A stretch of 64,000 nt of DNA. It comes from Maricaulis sp048268525 (GTDB lineage Bacteria > Pseudomonadota > Alphaproteobacteria > Caulobacterales > Maricaulaceae). Under the pieces are notes generated by a model, which saw only the letters and a list, made by a program, of their open reading frames with translations, had not been told where the DNA came from and did no database searches. Positions 50,889 through 59,774 of the stretch are shown here, piece after piece; positions within the stretch are counted from its first letter, which is position 1; each line of letters begins with the position of its first letter. A program made the position numbers and the translations under genes. The DNA lies in the NCBI RefSeq assembly GCF_048268525.1, contig NZ_JBLWVH010000002.1, forward strand, positions 62,001-126,000. Direction: 5' to 3'.

Positions 50889-53318
50889 CTAGAAGTCGTA
50901 TCCGATCTCCAACCCCCAAACCCGCGGCGTCGAGATTGACGCGAACGCTGTGCCCAGCGTACTCGCCGTGATGTTGTTGACGCCGCCGACATACTGGTTG
51001 TCGAAGACGTTGTTGACGAAGGCGCTGACGGTCAGGTCCCCGTTCGGTGCTGTCCAGCGGGCTCGCAAATCGGTGCGGTTGCGGGCTTCACCGGTGGCGA
51101 AGGCCGTGTAGCCGCCGCAGGTGCCTTGCAGGACCGACTGGCTGTTGCAGCGGCTCTCGCCGCGCCAGGCATGATTGGCCTGCAGGGTCAGGTCGCTGCC
51201 GCCATCCAGATCGATGACATAGTCGGCGCCGACGGAGACGTTCCAGAACGGCTCGCCGGTCGGCTCACCGGCCAGGTCGGCGCCATTGCTGTCGACGCGG
51301 CGCTTGTGGGTGGAGTCCAGCCACTGGGCATTGCCGCGCAGGCGCAAGGCGTCGGAAGCCGCCCAGTCGAGCTCGATATCGACACCGATCGCTTCGTCAT
51401 CGGAGGTCTGGACCAGGTATTGCGGTACACCGCCACCGGCCGGCACCACCAGACGGATCGACTGCTTGTCCTCGTAAACGTAGGAGAAGGCCGACATGTT
51501 GAAGACGAGATCGGGGTTCAGGAAGTCTGACTTGAAGCCGAATTCCCAGCTGGTCACGGTCTCGTTCTCGAAGCGCGAACCGACCTCGACCGAGTTGTAG
51601 CCGCCGGCCTTGTAGCCTTCGCTGAACGAGCCATAGATCATGACATTGTCGGTCAGCTGGTAATCGACGACCACGCGCGGGCTGAGATTGTTCCAGCTGT
51701 CTTCCATCACGCAGGCCACGCCCTCGGCGACATTGACGCCATTGTCGCAGGCCACGCCGGCAAGCGGGGCGAGGTCAAAGACGAAATCGAACTGGAAATC
51801 TGCCGGGGAGGCGCCAGCGAGGCCAAGAATACCGGCATTGTCGAGTGCCGCCAAAGTCTGGTCGAGGCTGTCAGCCTGCCGACCACCATTGATCCACTGG
51901 AATGATTTCTCGTCTTCGGTATAGCGCAGGCCGACTGACACATTCAGGCGGTCTGTGGCTGACCAGATCATGTCGGCATAGACCGCGCGGGCGGTGAACT
52001 CGCCCTGATTGCTCATTGTCTCCTGCCAGGAGTGGCCGAGCATGCTGAATGGCAGGCCAAACGGGACCAGGAGACCGTATTCCAGATCGGTGAAGGGCGT
52101 GCCGGCGCCGACATTGCCGAGCACCGTGTTGACGGTGTCGGTGAAGGTGAAGGTTTCCGAAGCCTGGATCGCGGTCTCGTCGTAATAGCTCGCGCCGACC
52201 AGCCAATCGACCGTGCCGGTCGTGCCGGCAAGGCGGAATTCCTGATAGAAGGCTTCATTGTCCTCGACATTATTGGTGTCGAAATAGGTGTCGATCCGGT
52301 TGGTGCCGTCCTCGTCCTCGCGGTTCATCGTGTCGAATTCCCGATACGATGTCAGCGAGGTCAGCGTCATGTCGCCGATATCCTGACGGACGGTGAGGGT
52401 GGTTTCGGCGAGATTGCGGGCCTCGCGGTTGAACACCACATCATTGCGCACAGGCGCGCTGAACGGGTCGAGGAAGGCGGTGGTGTCGACGGGAAGCGGC
52501 GGTGTGCCCGGGGCGGCCGGGAGATCGACAATGCCAATCGCCGGACGGGCGTCCTGATCGATGGTGTCGCGGCTGTGGCGCAGCAGGATCTCAGTCGACG
52601 GCGTGGCATTCCAGCGGACGGTGAAACGGTCGGCGGAGGAATCCTCGCGGCGATAGTCTTCGCCGGTCACCGCGTCGGTCAGCCAGCCATCGGCCTTGTT
52701 GCTGAGGAAGTTGGCGCGAATGGCGAGCGTGTCCGTGATCGGCAGGTTGAGCATCGCCTCGGTGCGCATGCGGTTATGGCTGCCGATGCGGACGGCGACG
52801 CGGCCTTCCAGCTCGTCGCTGGGTTCGCGGGTGATGATCGAGACCGCTCCGGCGGCAGAGTTGCGGCCGAACAGCGTGCCCTGCGGTCCTTTCAGGACCT
52901 CAATGCGTTCGATATCGTTGAAGGCCAGCAGCGATGCGCCAGAGCGTGCTGCATAGATGCCGTCAACATAGATGCCGACCGCCGGATCGGTACCGACACC
53001 GAAATCGCTGGTGGTGATGCCGCGGATCGAATAGCGCGGCTGGGTCGGGCTGCCATTGGACACGTCCAGACCGGGGACAAAGGCTTCCAGATCCCCCATA
53101 TCGTCAGCCGCGACCGCATCGATGAACTCAGAGTCGAGCACCTGCAGCGAGATTGGCACATCCTGCGAAGACTGGGCGCGCTGCTGCGCGGTGACGACGA
53201 TAACGTCGTCCGGCGTCTCGTCGCTCTGCGCCAGGGCCGGCGCCGCAGCGATACAAGCGACAGTCGATGCGAGCAGGTAGCGCAGGCTGTGGCGCCTGGC
53301 TGACGTTTTGAGTTTCAT
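50889..53318 (-). CDS. TonB-dependent outer-membrane receptor, substrate unknown
   Basis: A large receptor of 809 residues. Signal peptide residues 1-30, then a TonB box (DVIVVTAQQR), plug domain with IRGITTSDFGVGTDPAVGIYVDG and IEVLKGPQGTLFGRNSAAGAVSIITR, a barrel of about 600 residues, and a terminal RVWGLEIGYDF with a final aromatic. The ATG at 53318 has GGAGG. It is divergent from a TetR-type gene across about 245 bases and close to the diheme/beta-helix genes, so it may import the substrate of that unit. Confidence 0.95.
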   Translation of the reverse strand: MKLKTSARRHSLRYLLASTVACIAAAPALAQSDETPDDVIVVTAQQRAQSSQDVPISLQVLDSEFIDAVAADDMGDLEAFVPGLDVSNGSPTQPRYSIRGITTSDFGVGTDPAVGIYVDGIYAARSGASLLAFNDIERIEVLKGPQGTLFGRNSAAGAVSIITREPSDELEGRVAVRIGSHNRMRTEAMLNLPITDTLAIRANFLSNKADGWLTDAVTGEDYRREDSSADRFTVRWNATPSTEILLRHSRDTIDQDARPAIGIVDLPAAPGTPPLPVDTTAFLDPFSAPVRNDVVFNREARNLAETTLTVRQDIGDMTLTSLTSYREFDTMNREDEDGTNRIDTYFDTNNVEDNEAFYQEFRLAGTTGTVDWLVGASYYDETAIQASETFTFTDTVNTVLGNVGAGTPFTDLEYGLLVPFGLPFSMLGHSWQETMSNQGEFTARAVYADMIWSATDRLNVSVGLRYTEDEKSFQWINGGRQADSLDQTLAALDNAGILGLAGASPADFQFDFVFDLAPLAGVACDNGVNVAEGVACVMEDSWNNLSPRVVVDYQLTDNVMIYGSFSEGYKAGGYNSVEVGSRFENETVTSWEFGFKSDFLNPDLVFNMSAFSYVYEDKQSIRLVVPAGGGVPQYLVQTSDDEAIGVDIELDWAASDALRLRGNAQWLDSTHKRRVDSNGADLAGEPTGEPFWNVSVGADYVIDLDGGSDLTLQANHAWRGESRCNSQSVLQGTCGGYTAFATGEARNRTDLRARWTAPNGDLTVSAFVNNVFDNQYVGGVNNITASTLGTAFASISTPRVWGLEIGYDF

Positions 53319-53564
53319 GATTCCTCCGCTGGGCAACTGGCCCGATTTCCCGATCCGACGCGTCATCTTGTTCGCGCGCTCTGCCGGGACTCCCCCTTTG
53401 AAATATCCGACTGGACATTCCAATAAACGAAACAGAATTTTTTTCAGTTATTCAAGCGGCGAGAGGCGGGGATCGCGCTATACTGAACATGAGACGCAAA
53501 TTGGTCACACTTGCCTAACGGCGCAGGTGTGCCAAATTACGGAGCAATATCAACGAGGCAGACA

Positions 53565-54206
53565 GTGAACGAGCGAGCCCCCACCGAAAATGTCGATCTT
53601 GAGCGGCGCGCTGCCCCCAGGCAGAAGCGCTCCCAGGATCGAATCAACAAGATCGTGGCGGCTACCAAATATCTGCTCGAAAATGACGGTGCCGACGCGA
53701 TTACGACCTCAAGTGTCGCAGCCCAGGCGGGCGTCCCGGTCAGTTCGGTCTATCGATATTTCCCGAATATCTACGCCCTTCACTGCACCATTCTCGACGA
53801 GTTCATGCTCGAGGCCGAAGCGATCATTTCGACCATCCTCGAGGACCCGGAGGAGCAGGACTGGCGGATCAGCATTTTTGGAATGCTGAACGGGTTGCGC
53901 CAGCTGGTCGCCGGTAGTCCGTCCTATGGTGCTGTCTTCCAGCTGACCCTGACGACGCCGGAATTGCGGGTTGTCCGCGAGCGCTGGAACCTCCGTCTGG
54001 CGGCCGTCCTGTCACATCGCTGGCACAAGGGCATGGACGGTTTCCATGATGGCGACCCGGAAGTCGTCGCCCGGCTGACGGTCGAGTTTTATTGCGCGGC
54101 TGAGGTGTTGATTTTCGCCACTCGTGACCGACCGGAGCAGGCCGAGACCTATTTCAATGAAACCCTGATGGCCCTGCAGCGGTATCTGGCGCCTTATCTG
54201 GACTGA
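53565..54206 (+). CDS. TetR-family transcriptional regulator
   Basis: A 213-residue regulator. The N-terminal HTH (about residues 24-64: IVAATKYLLENDGADAITTSSVAAQAGVPVSSVYRYFPN) is canonical, and the helical C-domain is a probable ligand pocket with IFGMLNGLRQLVAGSPSYGA. A GTG start with GAGG upstream is preferred over a longer TTG frame. Divergent from the receptor gene, and its stop abuts the diheme gene stop (TGATCA). Likely controls the receptor and its partners; ligand unknown. Confidence 0.93.
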   Translation: MNERAPTENVDLERRAAPRQKRSQDRINKIVAATKYLLENDGADAITTSSVAAQAGVPVSSVYRYFPNIYALHCTILDEFMLEAEAIISTILEDPEEQDWRISIFGMLNGLRQLVAGSPSYGAVFQLTLTTPELRVVRERWNLRLAAVLSHRWHKGMDGFHDGDPEVVARLTVEFYCAAEVLIFATRDRPEQAETYFNETLMALQRYLAPYLD

Positions 54207-55331
54207 TCAGCCGCAATCGCCAGGCAGGCTTTCGATCCAGGCGCGGATCAGTTCGATGCCCTCGACATGATTGGTCGAGCGCCCGACCTCCGGCATCATC
54301 TGGTCCGGTTCCACATTGTCGAGGCGGAACAGCAGGATCGACTCGTCCGGACGCCCCGGGACGATGTCGAACCGACGGTCCCCGGTGCCTGACCCGGCCG
54401 CGATCGGCAATTTGCAGATGCCCAGTGCCGGGCCGTGCGCGATATCCGGCTGAAGGTTCAGCCCGGACGTATCGGCCGGTCCCACAGGGCTGTGGCAGTG
54501 TGAGCAATTGGCATCGAGATAGGCGCGGGCCCGCGCTTCCAGGCTCGCTTCCAGGTCTTCCCAGTCCGCATTGCGCGGCGCGTCGGCAGGCACCGGCGCG
54601 CCGGTGAGGTAGCCGACCTCGGTCAAATATTCGAGCTGATTTGCGGTGCCGTCCGGATAGTCGAAGTCGCGGTTCAGATGGCGCGGTTTCGGACCGATCG
54701 GAGCGATCTGGCGGGTGTTTGAGTCCGGGGCATGGCAGCTGGCGCACTGGTTCACATCCGGCATGACATAATTGAATGTCGAAGCGCTGCCATCGGCCTC
54801 GGCCACAGTCATGGGCACGACGTCGCCATAGCGCAGGAGCACGGCCTCCGTCTGGTCATCATTCCAGCGATAGGGAAGGGCCTCCCAGCCGGCTTCACGG
54901 TGAACCAGGATGCGGGTTTCGATCAGCTGCACACGGGACAGGTCCAGGCTGCCATCGGCGCGGGTCAGGCTGTGGCCATCGCCGCGGGTGACCTGGCCGG
55001 GCGTGTCAGCAAGGGGATAGTAGAAAGTCTTGGTGATGACGGTGCCGACCGGGAAGTCGAGCGTGTCGTTCTCGCGGTAGGCTGCGGTTTCGCCGCTTGG
55101 CATCCAGATGGTCCGGAGCTTCAGCGCATAGTCGGTGAAGAGCGGTGTGTTGATGTCGTAGGGCACGACCCCGTCGGCCAGTTGCAGGTAGCCGGCGACA
55201 ATACCCAGCTGTCCCCATTCGGAGAGCAGCCGGGGATTGTCGTCCGGATGGAATTGCGCCGTTGGTGCGTTCGGTGAACAGGCCGCGAGAGCGGCGGCGG
55301 CGATCAGTATCAGTCCACGAAACACGGTCAC
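54207..55331 (-). CDS. Diheme c-type cytochrome-like lipoprotein (HNE_0200/SO_2930 type)
   Basis: A 374-residue exported lipoprotein. Lipobox LAAC puts Cys at residue 18, followed by an N-terminal beta-rich domain. Two CxxCH heme sites, CASCH at 196-200 and CSHCH at 276-280, sit in the second half, with Met residues nearby as possible axial ligands. The pattern matches the family I remember as a conserved Hyphomonas/Shewanella protein paired with a beta-helix protein, function unknown. The beta-helix gene lies immediately upstream, separated by 18 bases, so the two are expected to be co-transcribed. Confidence 0.88.
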   Translation of the reverse strand: MTVFRGLILIAAAALAACSPNAPTAQFHPDDNPRLLSEWGQLGIVAGYLQLADGVVPYDINTPLFTDYALKLRTIWMPSGETAAYRENDTLDFPVGTVITKTFYYPLADTPGQVTRGDGHSLTRADGSLDLSRVQLIETRILVHREAGWEALPYRWNDDQTEAVLLRYGDVVPMTVAEADGSASTFNYVMPDVNQCASCHAPDSNTRQIAPIGPKPRHLNRDFDYPDGTANQLEYLTEVGYLTGAPVPADAPRNADWEDLEASLEARARAYLDANCSHCHSPVGPADTSGLNLQPDIAHGPALGICKLPIAAGSGTGDRRFDIVPGRPDESILLFRLDNVEPDQMMPEVGRSTNHVEGIELIRAWIESLPGDCG

Positions 55332-55349
55332 GACAAATCCCGGTATTGC

Positions 55350-56585
55350 TTAGTCGGCGAAGGCGAGTTCGACGGCGCTCAGGCTGTCGAGGCTGCAACG
55401 GAAATCCTCGGTATCGACGCTCGGCGAGGCATAGCCATTCGGACCGTCGGCATTGAGCACGTCGACCGGATCGCTGACACAGATCCGCAGCGCGTCGGGC
55501 AGAGCACCGTCGACCAGCTTGGCATCGTCGACAAAACCGTCAAACAACACGTCCGGCAGGGCGCCATTGAGACCGAACATGGCGATCTTCAGCGCGGTCA
55601 GGTCGAGACCGTCCGGCGAGGTGCCGCCACCGGAATAGGTGTTGTCATGGATCCAGATCGACTCCGGATAGGGATCGAAATCGGTCTGCACCGAGTAATC
55701 GGAATACCCGGTCGAGTGCAGGCTGGAGATGATGATGTTGGCGGTGTCGTTGTCGGAGATCCGGTTGTTGAAGATCTCGACCTGGTCGTTCGAGTTGATG
55801 ACCACGCCCGAACCGGCCGGGACGCTGGCGACCGGGGTGCCGGCATGGCCGAAATTCTCGGTATTGTTGGCGAAGATGTCATTGTCGTAGACGCGGGTGT
55901 GATAGCCCGGCTGCGGCAGGTTCGGCATGTTGAAGACGAGGATGCCGCCGGTATTGTTGGTGGCGGTGTTGCCGTAGACGTCGGCGCCGATGCAGTTCTC
56001 GATCTCGATGCCGGCGACATTGTATTCGGCCCGGCTGTTGCGGACGATCACATTGCGCGATTGGCCGACATAGATGCCGGCGTCGGAAGCGCCGATGGCG
56101 ACGGTGTCTTCGACCAGCACATTGGTGGTCTGCACCGGATAGATGCCATAGGCACCGTTCTCGGTGGCATAGCCATTGGTCCACTCGACGCGGACGCCGC
56201 GGATGATGATGTTCTCGCCGCCATTCACCTTCAGCCCGTCACCGATCGTGTCTTCAATGGCGAGGTTTTCGAGGGTGAAGTCATTGGCGGTGACGATCAG
56301 GCCTTCTGCTCCGGCGATCTGGTCCTGGAAGCTCAGAATGGTCTCGTCCATGCCGGCGCCGCGGATCGTCACGCCATCAATATTGAGGCTCAGCGAACGG
56401 TCGAAGCTGTACACGCCTGCCGGGATCTCGATCACGTCACCCGGCTGGGCATCGATCAATTGCTCCATCAGGGTCGCCTGGTAATCGACATTGGCCTCAG
56501 CGAGGTCGCGTGACGTGTCGCTATTGCCGCAGGCGGTCAGAACCAGCGCGGATGCCCCGATCATCAGATACTTGAATGTCTTCAT
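55350..56585 (-). CDS. Parallel beta-helix repeat lipoprotein, partner of the diheme protein
   Basis: A 411-residue lipoprotein (Cys19 in VLTAC). A 40-residue linker is followed by a right-handed beta-helix with repeats such as GLIVTANDFTLENLAIEDT, GLKVNGGENIIIRGVRVEW and GIYVGQSRNVIVRNSRAEY, each turn having two or three strands, and a C-terminal non-helix cap with two cysteines. This pairing of a beta-helix with a diheme lipoprotein is a recurrent two-gene unit of unknown role. No polysaccharide-lyase catalytic residues were identified. GGGGAGAG precedes the ATG. Confidence 0.88.
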   Translation of the reverse strand: MKTFKYLMIGASALVLTACGNSDTSRDLAEANVDYQATLMEQLIDAQPGDVIEIPAGVYSFDRSLSLNIDGVTIRGAGMDETILSFQDQIAGAEGLIVTANDFTLENLAIEDTIGDGLKVNGGENIIIRGVRVEWTNGYATENGAYGIYPVQTTNVLVEDTVAIGASDAGIYVGQSRNVIVRNSRAEYNVAGIEIENCIGADVYGNTATNNTGGILVFNMPNLPQPGYHTRVYDNDIFANNTENFGHAGTPVASVPAGSGVVINSNDQVEIFNNRISDNDTANIIISSLHSTGYSDYSVQTDFDPYPESIWIHDNTYSGGGTSPDGLDLTALKIAMFGLNGALPDVLFDGFVDDAKLVDGALPDALRICVSDPVDVLNADGPNGYASPSVDTEDFRCSLDSLSAVELAFAD

Positions 56586-56683
56586 CTTGCTCTCCCCGGC
56601 GTCTCGCCGCCCATGACTTTTGGTTCGGCATTCGCCGATCGCTTCTCCTAGCAAATTTTCACATTCAATGCGCAGATACAATC

Positions 56684-56714
56684 AGAAACAGAAACAGAAA
56701 CAGTTTCTGTTTCT
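56684..56714. promoter_or_regulatory. 25-base palindrome with tandem hexamers before the beta-helix gene
   Basis: AGAAACAGAAAC and GTTTCTGTTTCT are exact complements around a single A (56690-56714), and a third AGAAAC copy extends it to the left. It lies about 100 bases before the beta-helix gene start and about 45 before the acetyltransferase stop. Symmetric 12-base arms of this kind fit a dimeric or tetrameric regulator such as the TetR protein. A weaker GAAACAGA stretch occurs in the promoter of the TonB receptor gene at about 53429. Confidence 0.55.
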
Positions 56715-56757
56715 TTGACAGTTAACGGGGCGCGTCGGGTCATCCCTGATTGAGTTG

Positions 56758-57423
56758 TCAGGGTGCCAATCGCTCCAGAGCCTCGATATCCGCCTTCATC
56801 AAGGCGTCTGACGCCGCCCGGATCGCCTCGACCGGCCAGTCCCACCAGGCCAGCGCCAACAGGCGTTTGATATCGGCCTCGGGCAGACGATTGCGGATCA
56901 CCTGTCCGGGATTGCCGCCGACAATGGAGTAGGGCGCGACATCGCGGGTGATCACCGACTTCGCCGCGATGATGGCGCCGTGGCCGATGCTGACACCGGG
57001 CATGATCACCGCGTCCCAGCCGATCCACACATCATGGCCGATCGTGATCCCGCCCTTGTTCGGCCAGGGACCGGGATCGGGCTCACCCCAGCAGGTGAAG
57101 ATCGGGAAGGGATAGCTCGACAGCCGGTCGGCAAAATGATTGCCGCCATTGAGGACGAAGCTGGCATCCGCCGCAATCGAACAGAATTTGCCGATCTCCA
57201 GACGGTCCTCGATGAAATCGAAGGCGTATTTCAGCTGCATCTCGGCAAAGCGGGCCGGATCGTCAAAGGAATGGATATAGCTGTAATCGCCGACCGTGAT
57301 CTTGGGATGATCGGCGACCAGGGGTTTGAGATAGGCCATCGATGCCGCCGCCGGCATGGGCGCCGGGTTCATCGGGTCGAGGGCAGGGTGATCGAAGGCA
57401 GGCGTATTGGAAGAGGCAGACAT
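56758..57423 (-). CDS. Hexapeptide (CatB/XAT-type) acetyltransferase
   Basis: A 221-residue left-handed beta-helix acyltransferase. Hexapeptide repeats are visible in ITIGHDVWIGWDAVIMPGVSIGHGAIIAAKSVITRDVAPYSIVGGNPG, and the catalytic-type FVLNGGNHFADRL and PFPIF stretches match the CatB/Vat subgroup. Such enzymes acetylate hydroxyls or antibiotics; here a cell-surface sugar is a reasonable alternative. It is transcribed on the same strand as the beta-helix gene but with a 170-base gap. Confidence 0.9.
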   Translation of the reverse strand: MSASSNTPAFDHPALDPMNPAPMPAAASMAYLKPLVADHPKITVGDYSYIHSFDDPARFAEMQLKYAFDFIEDRLEIGKFCSIAADASFVLNGGNHFADRLSSYPFPIFTCWGEPDPGPWPNKGGITIGHDVWIGWDAVIMPGVSIGHGAIIAAKSVITRDVAPYSIVGGNPGQVIRNRLPEADIKRLLALAWWDWPVEAIRAASDALMKADIEALERLAP

Positions 57424-57565
57424 GAACAGACTCCGGGCGTGAGGTGGATTTCGGATCGTCGAAATGCGCCCCCGGTCTCCCGGTCAGGCGCGGTCTAGCC
57501 GGACATGTTCATTTGGGCGCTCTCCTGTGTTGGGTGCACTTATAGCTGCCATTCGGTCCGCGTTC

Positions 57566-57615
57566 CACCGTCATCCCCCGGATCACGACGGGGTCGTGAC
57601 CGGGGGATGACGGTG
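57566..57615. repeat. Long intergenic hairpin
   Basis: CACCGTCATCCCCCGG (with an added A) and TCACGAC pair with GTCGTGA and CCGGGGGATGACGGTG around a GGG loop. The arms are about 23 bases with a single bulge. It lies 30-100 bases from copy 2 of the palindromic element. The GTCATCCCCCGG type sequence is a common dispersed hairpin in alphaproteobacteria. No T-run follows on either strand, so it is not a typical terminator. Confidence 0.75.
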
Positions 57616-57701
57616 AAGATGGGGCACGAAAAACGGTGTCGAGAAAGCAGGGCACACATCTTGTTGTTCGAGCCGGGCGCAGCCTGACCCATAGAGCCCT
57701 T

Positions 57702-57809
57702 GTCAGCCAGCGGGCCGTATCCGGTTCTTGAGGACAAGGGCGGCGCAGCCCCCGCTTCGCGGTTTCACCCTTGAGCTCAAGAACCGGATACGGCGAACTC
57801 CCGGCAAGG
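57702..57809. repeat. Long palindromic intergenic element, copy 2
   Basis: Same structure as copy 1 at 1644-1751: arms 57714-57732 and 57776-57794 are identical to copy 1. The centre differs at two or three positions, one of which weakens the internal hairpin. The match begins at GTCAGCCAGCGGG and ends at ACTCCCGGCAAGG. Nothing around it codes for a transposase. It lies in a 594-base gap between the acetyltransferase and MoxR genes, with three other hairpins. Confidence 0.87.
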
Positions 57810-57882
57810 AATTTATGGCGCGGTGGGCGCTCCGCGCCTCGACCCGAAAACGGATCGCCAGTCTCACCTCACCCACCATTTT

Positions 57883-57980
57883 TCCCGGACGCGCGTCTGC
57901 GCGATCCGGGACCTACGGGAGACTCATTGCTTGCCGGTCAGGCTTGTCGGTCCCGGCTCTGCGCCCCGCTTTTGCGGGGC
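57883..57980. repeat. Cluster of smaller hairpins in the same intergenic gap
   Basis: One hairpin pairs TCCCGGA with TCCGGGA and CGCGC with GCGCG (57883-57911). A second pairs CCCCGC with GCGGGG around TTTT (57964-57979). The surrounding 57810-58017 stretch has no gene. With the palindromic element and the long hairpin, the gap is entirely made of structured repeats. Confidence 0.6.
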
Positions 57981-58017
57981 TTCGGCCGGGAAAAATGGGA
58001 GGGCGTGGTGTTTGTTC

Positions 58018-58896
58018 CTAAGCCGCGCCCGGCCCGCGCGGACCGTCACCCGGCCCACCTGGTCTCCGCACCATGAAGGACAGCTTCTCGAACAGCATCA
58101 CGTCCTGCTCGTTTTTCAGCAGCGCACCGTGCAGCGGCGGGATGAGTTTGCGGGGGTCGCGTTCGGCCAGGACCGAGGCGTCGATATCTTCGACGAGGAG
58201 GAGTTTCAGCCAGTCCAGGAGTTCCGAGGTGGAGGGCTTCTTCTTGACGCCGGGCACATCGCGGATCTGGTAGAACAGGGTCAGCGCTTCTGACAGCAGG
58301 CGGCCCTTGAGACCCGGATAATGGACTTCGACGATCTTGCGCATGGTCGCTTCGTCGGGGAAGGCGATGAAGTGGAAGAAGCAGCGGCGCAGGAAGGCGT
58401 CGGGCAGTTCTTTTTCATTGTTCGAGGTGATGATGATGACCGGGCGGTTGGCCGCCTTGATGGTCTCGCCGGTCTCGTAGACATGGAATTCCATCCGGTC
58501 GAGCTCCTGCAGGAGGTCGTTGGGGAATTCGATATCGGCCTTGTCGATCTCGTCGATAAGAAGGACAGAGCGCTCGGGGGCCGCGAAGGCCTCCCACAGC
58601 TTGCCCTTGCGGATGTAGTTGTTGATGTCGTGAACGCGGTCATCGCCGAGCTGGCTGTCGCGCAGGCGTGCGACGGCGTCATACTCGTACAGCCCCTGGC
58701 GGGCCTTGGTCGTTGATTTGACGTGCCATTCTATCAGCGGCATGCCCATCGCCTGGGCGACCTGCTTGGCCAGCTCTGTCTTGCCCGTACCCGGCTCACC
58801 CTTGACGAGGAGCGGGCGCTCGAGAGCCACCGCGGCGTTGACCGCGGCGCTCAGTTCTCCATCAGCGACATACTGATCTGTACCTTCAAAGCGCAT
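58018..58896 (-). CDS. MoxR-family AAA ATPase
   Basis: A 292-residue cytosolic AAA protein. Walker A GEPGTGKT is at residues 33-40, Walker B LLIDEIDKAD near residue 115, sensor 1 in IIITSNNEKELPDAFLRRC, and the arginine-finger segment follows. MoxR proteins act as chaperones with VWA partners. The CoxE-like VWA gene (49602-50777) is on the same strand but separated by a 7-kb accessory block. The C-terminus is a Gly/Pro/Arg-rich tail. Confidence 0.93.
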   Translation of the reverse strand: MRFEGTDQYVADGELSAAVNAAVALERPLLVKGEPGTGKTELAKQVAQAMGMPLIEWHVKSTTKARQGLYEYDAVARLRDSQLGDDRVHDINNYIRKGKLWEAFAAPERSVLLIDEIDKADIEFPNDLLQELDRMEFHVYETGETIKAANRPVIIITSNNEKELPDAFLRRCFFHFIAFPDEATMRKIVEVHYPGLKGRLLSEALTLFYQIRDVPGVKKKPSTSELLDWLKLLLVEDIDASVLAERDPRKLIPPLHGALLKNEQDVMLFEKLSFMVRRPGGPGDGPRGPGAA

Positions 58897-59040
58897 GACA
58901 GCGATCTAGCGCGATTGGTCGCATGTCTCCAGAGGGCTTTAGCCGCTAATTTTGTATTCGCCACCAACACGCGTCGATTAAGAGACTGTAAAGACGAATC
59001 CCGTCGAGTGGGTTCGCAATATGGAAAAGGTGCTCGATCC

Positions 59041-59754
59041 ATGGCTGACGGGATGATTCGGACCCAGAACTTTTACGCCTTCGAATGGCTGACCGGAAAA
59101 GTGGCGGACTGCGATCCGAATTTTCCGACAACCCTGCATGCCTGGGACGGCGCGACGCTTGATCTCGGCAATGTGGATACGGCTTATTTCGGTTTCGTCC
59201 AGTCGGGCGAGGCGACGCTGGTGACGGCGTCCGGCCAGTTCAAACTCCAGGCGGGCATGTATTTCTCGGCCAACAATGCGCTGACCGTCTCCGGTGGCCG
59301 CGGCATTGTGATGGCGCGTGAGAGCCACCAGGCCTTCTTCATGGTCGGTGGCCCGGTCGAACCGCAAGGTCGCCTGAAATATATCGATGGCTGCACGGAC
59401 AGCCTGCTGATCGCGCCGGTGAAGATGGGCGACCCCTGCCTCAACCTGCTCTACTTTCCGCCGGGCATCGACCAGACCCCGCACACCCATCCGTCCGACC
59501 GCATCGGTGTGGTCTATTCCGGGCGCGGTGAGTGCGAAACGCCGGAGGGCGTCATCCCGCTCGAGCCGGGCGTGATGTTCCGCATCCCCTATGAGGGCAA
59601 TCACAAATTCCGCACCTTCGACACCGAGATGCGGGTCATCGCCTATCACCCGGACAGTGATTTCGGCCCGCAGGACGAAAACCATCCGATGATCAATCGC
59701 ACGATTGTTGACGGTGTCTCGGCCTCGAAGATCGACGCGATCCGCACCAAGTAA
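59041..59754 (+). CDS. Cupin-like protein
   Basis: A 237-residue bicupin-type protein. The second cupin carries the metal motif TPHTHPSDRIGVVYSGRGECE, with the usual HxH then E and a G(X)5HXH spacing, followed by GVMFRIPYEGNHKFRTF and a closing H. The first half (YFGFVQSGEATLVTASGQFKLQAGMYFS) is a cupin without clear ligands. Function is unknown; sugar, small-ligand or non-enzymatic binding roles are possible. A terminator follows at 59775-59802. Upstream starts would overlap the MoxR gene, so the ATG at 59041 is used. Confidence 0.8.
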   Translation: MADGMIRTQNFYAFEWLTGKVADCDPNFPTTLHAWDGATLDLGNVDTAYFGFVQSGEATLVTASGQFKLQAGMYFSANNALTVSGGRGIVMARESHQAFFMVGGPVEPQGRLKYIDGCTDSLLIAPVKMGDPCLNLLYFPPGIDQTPHTHPSDRIGVVYSGRGECETPEGVIPLEPGVMFRIPYEGNHKFRTFDTEMRVIAYHPDSDFGPQDENHPMINRTIVDGVSASKIDAIRTK

Positions 59755-59774
59755 ATTCCGGTGTCAGCCAAGAC

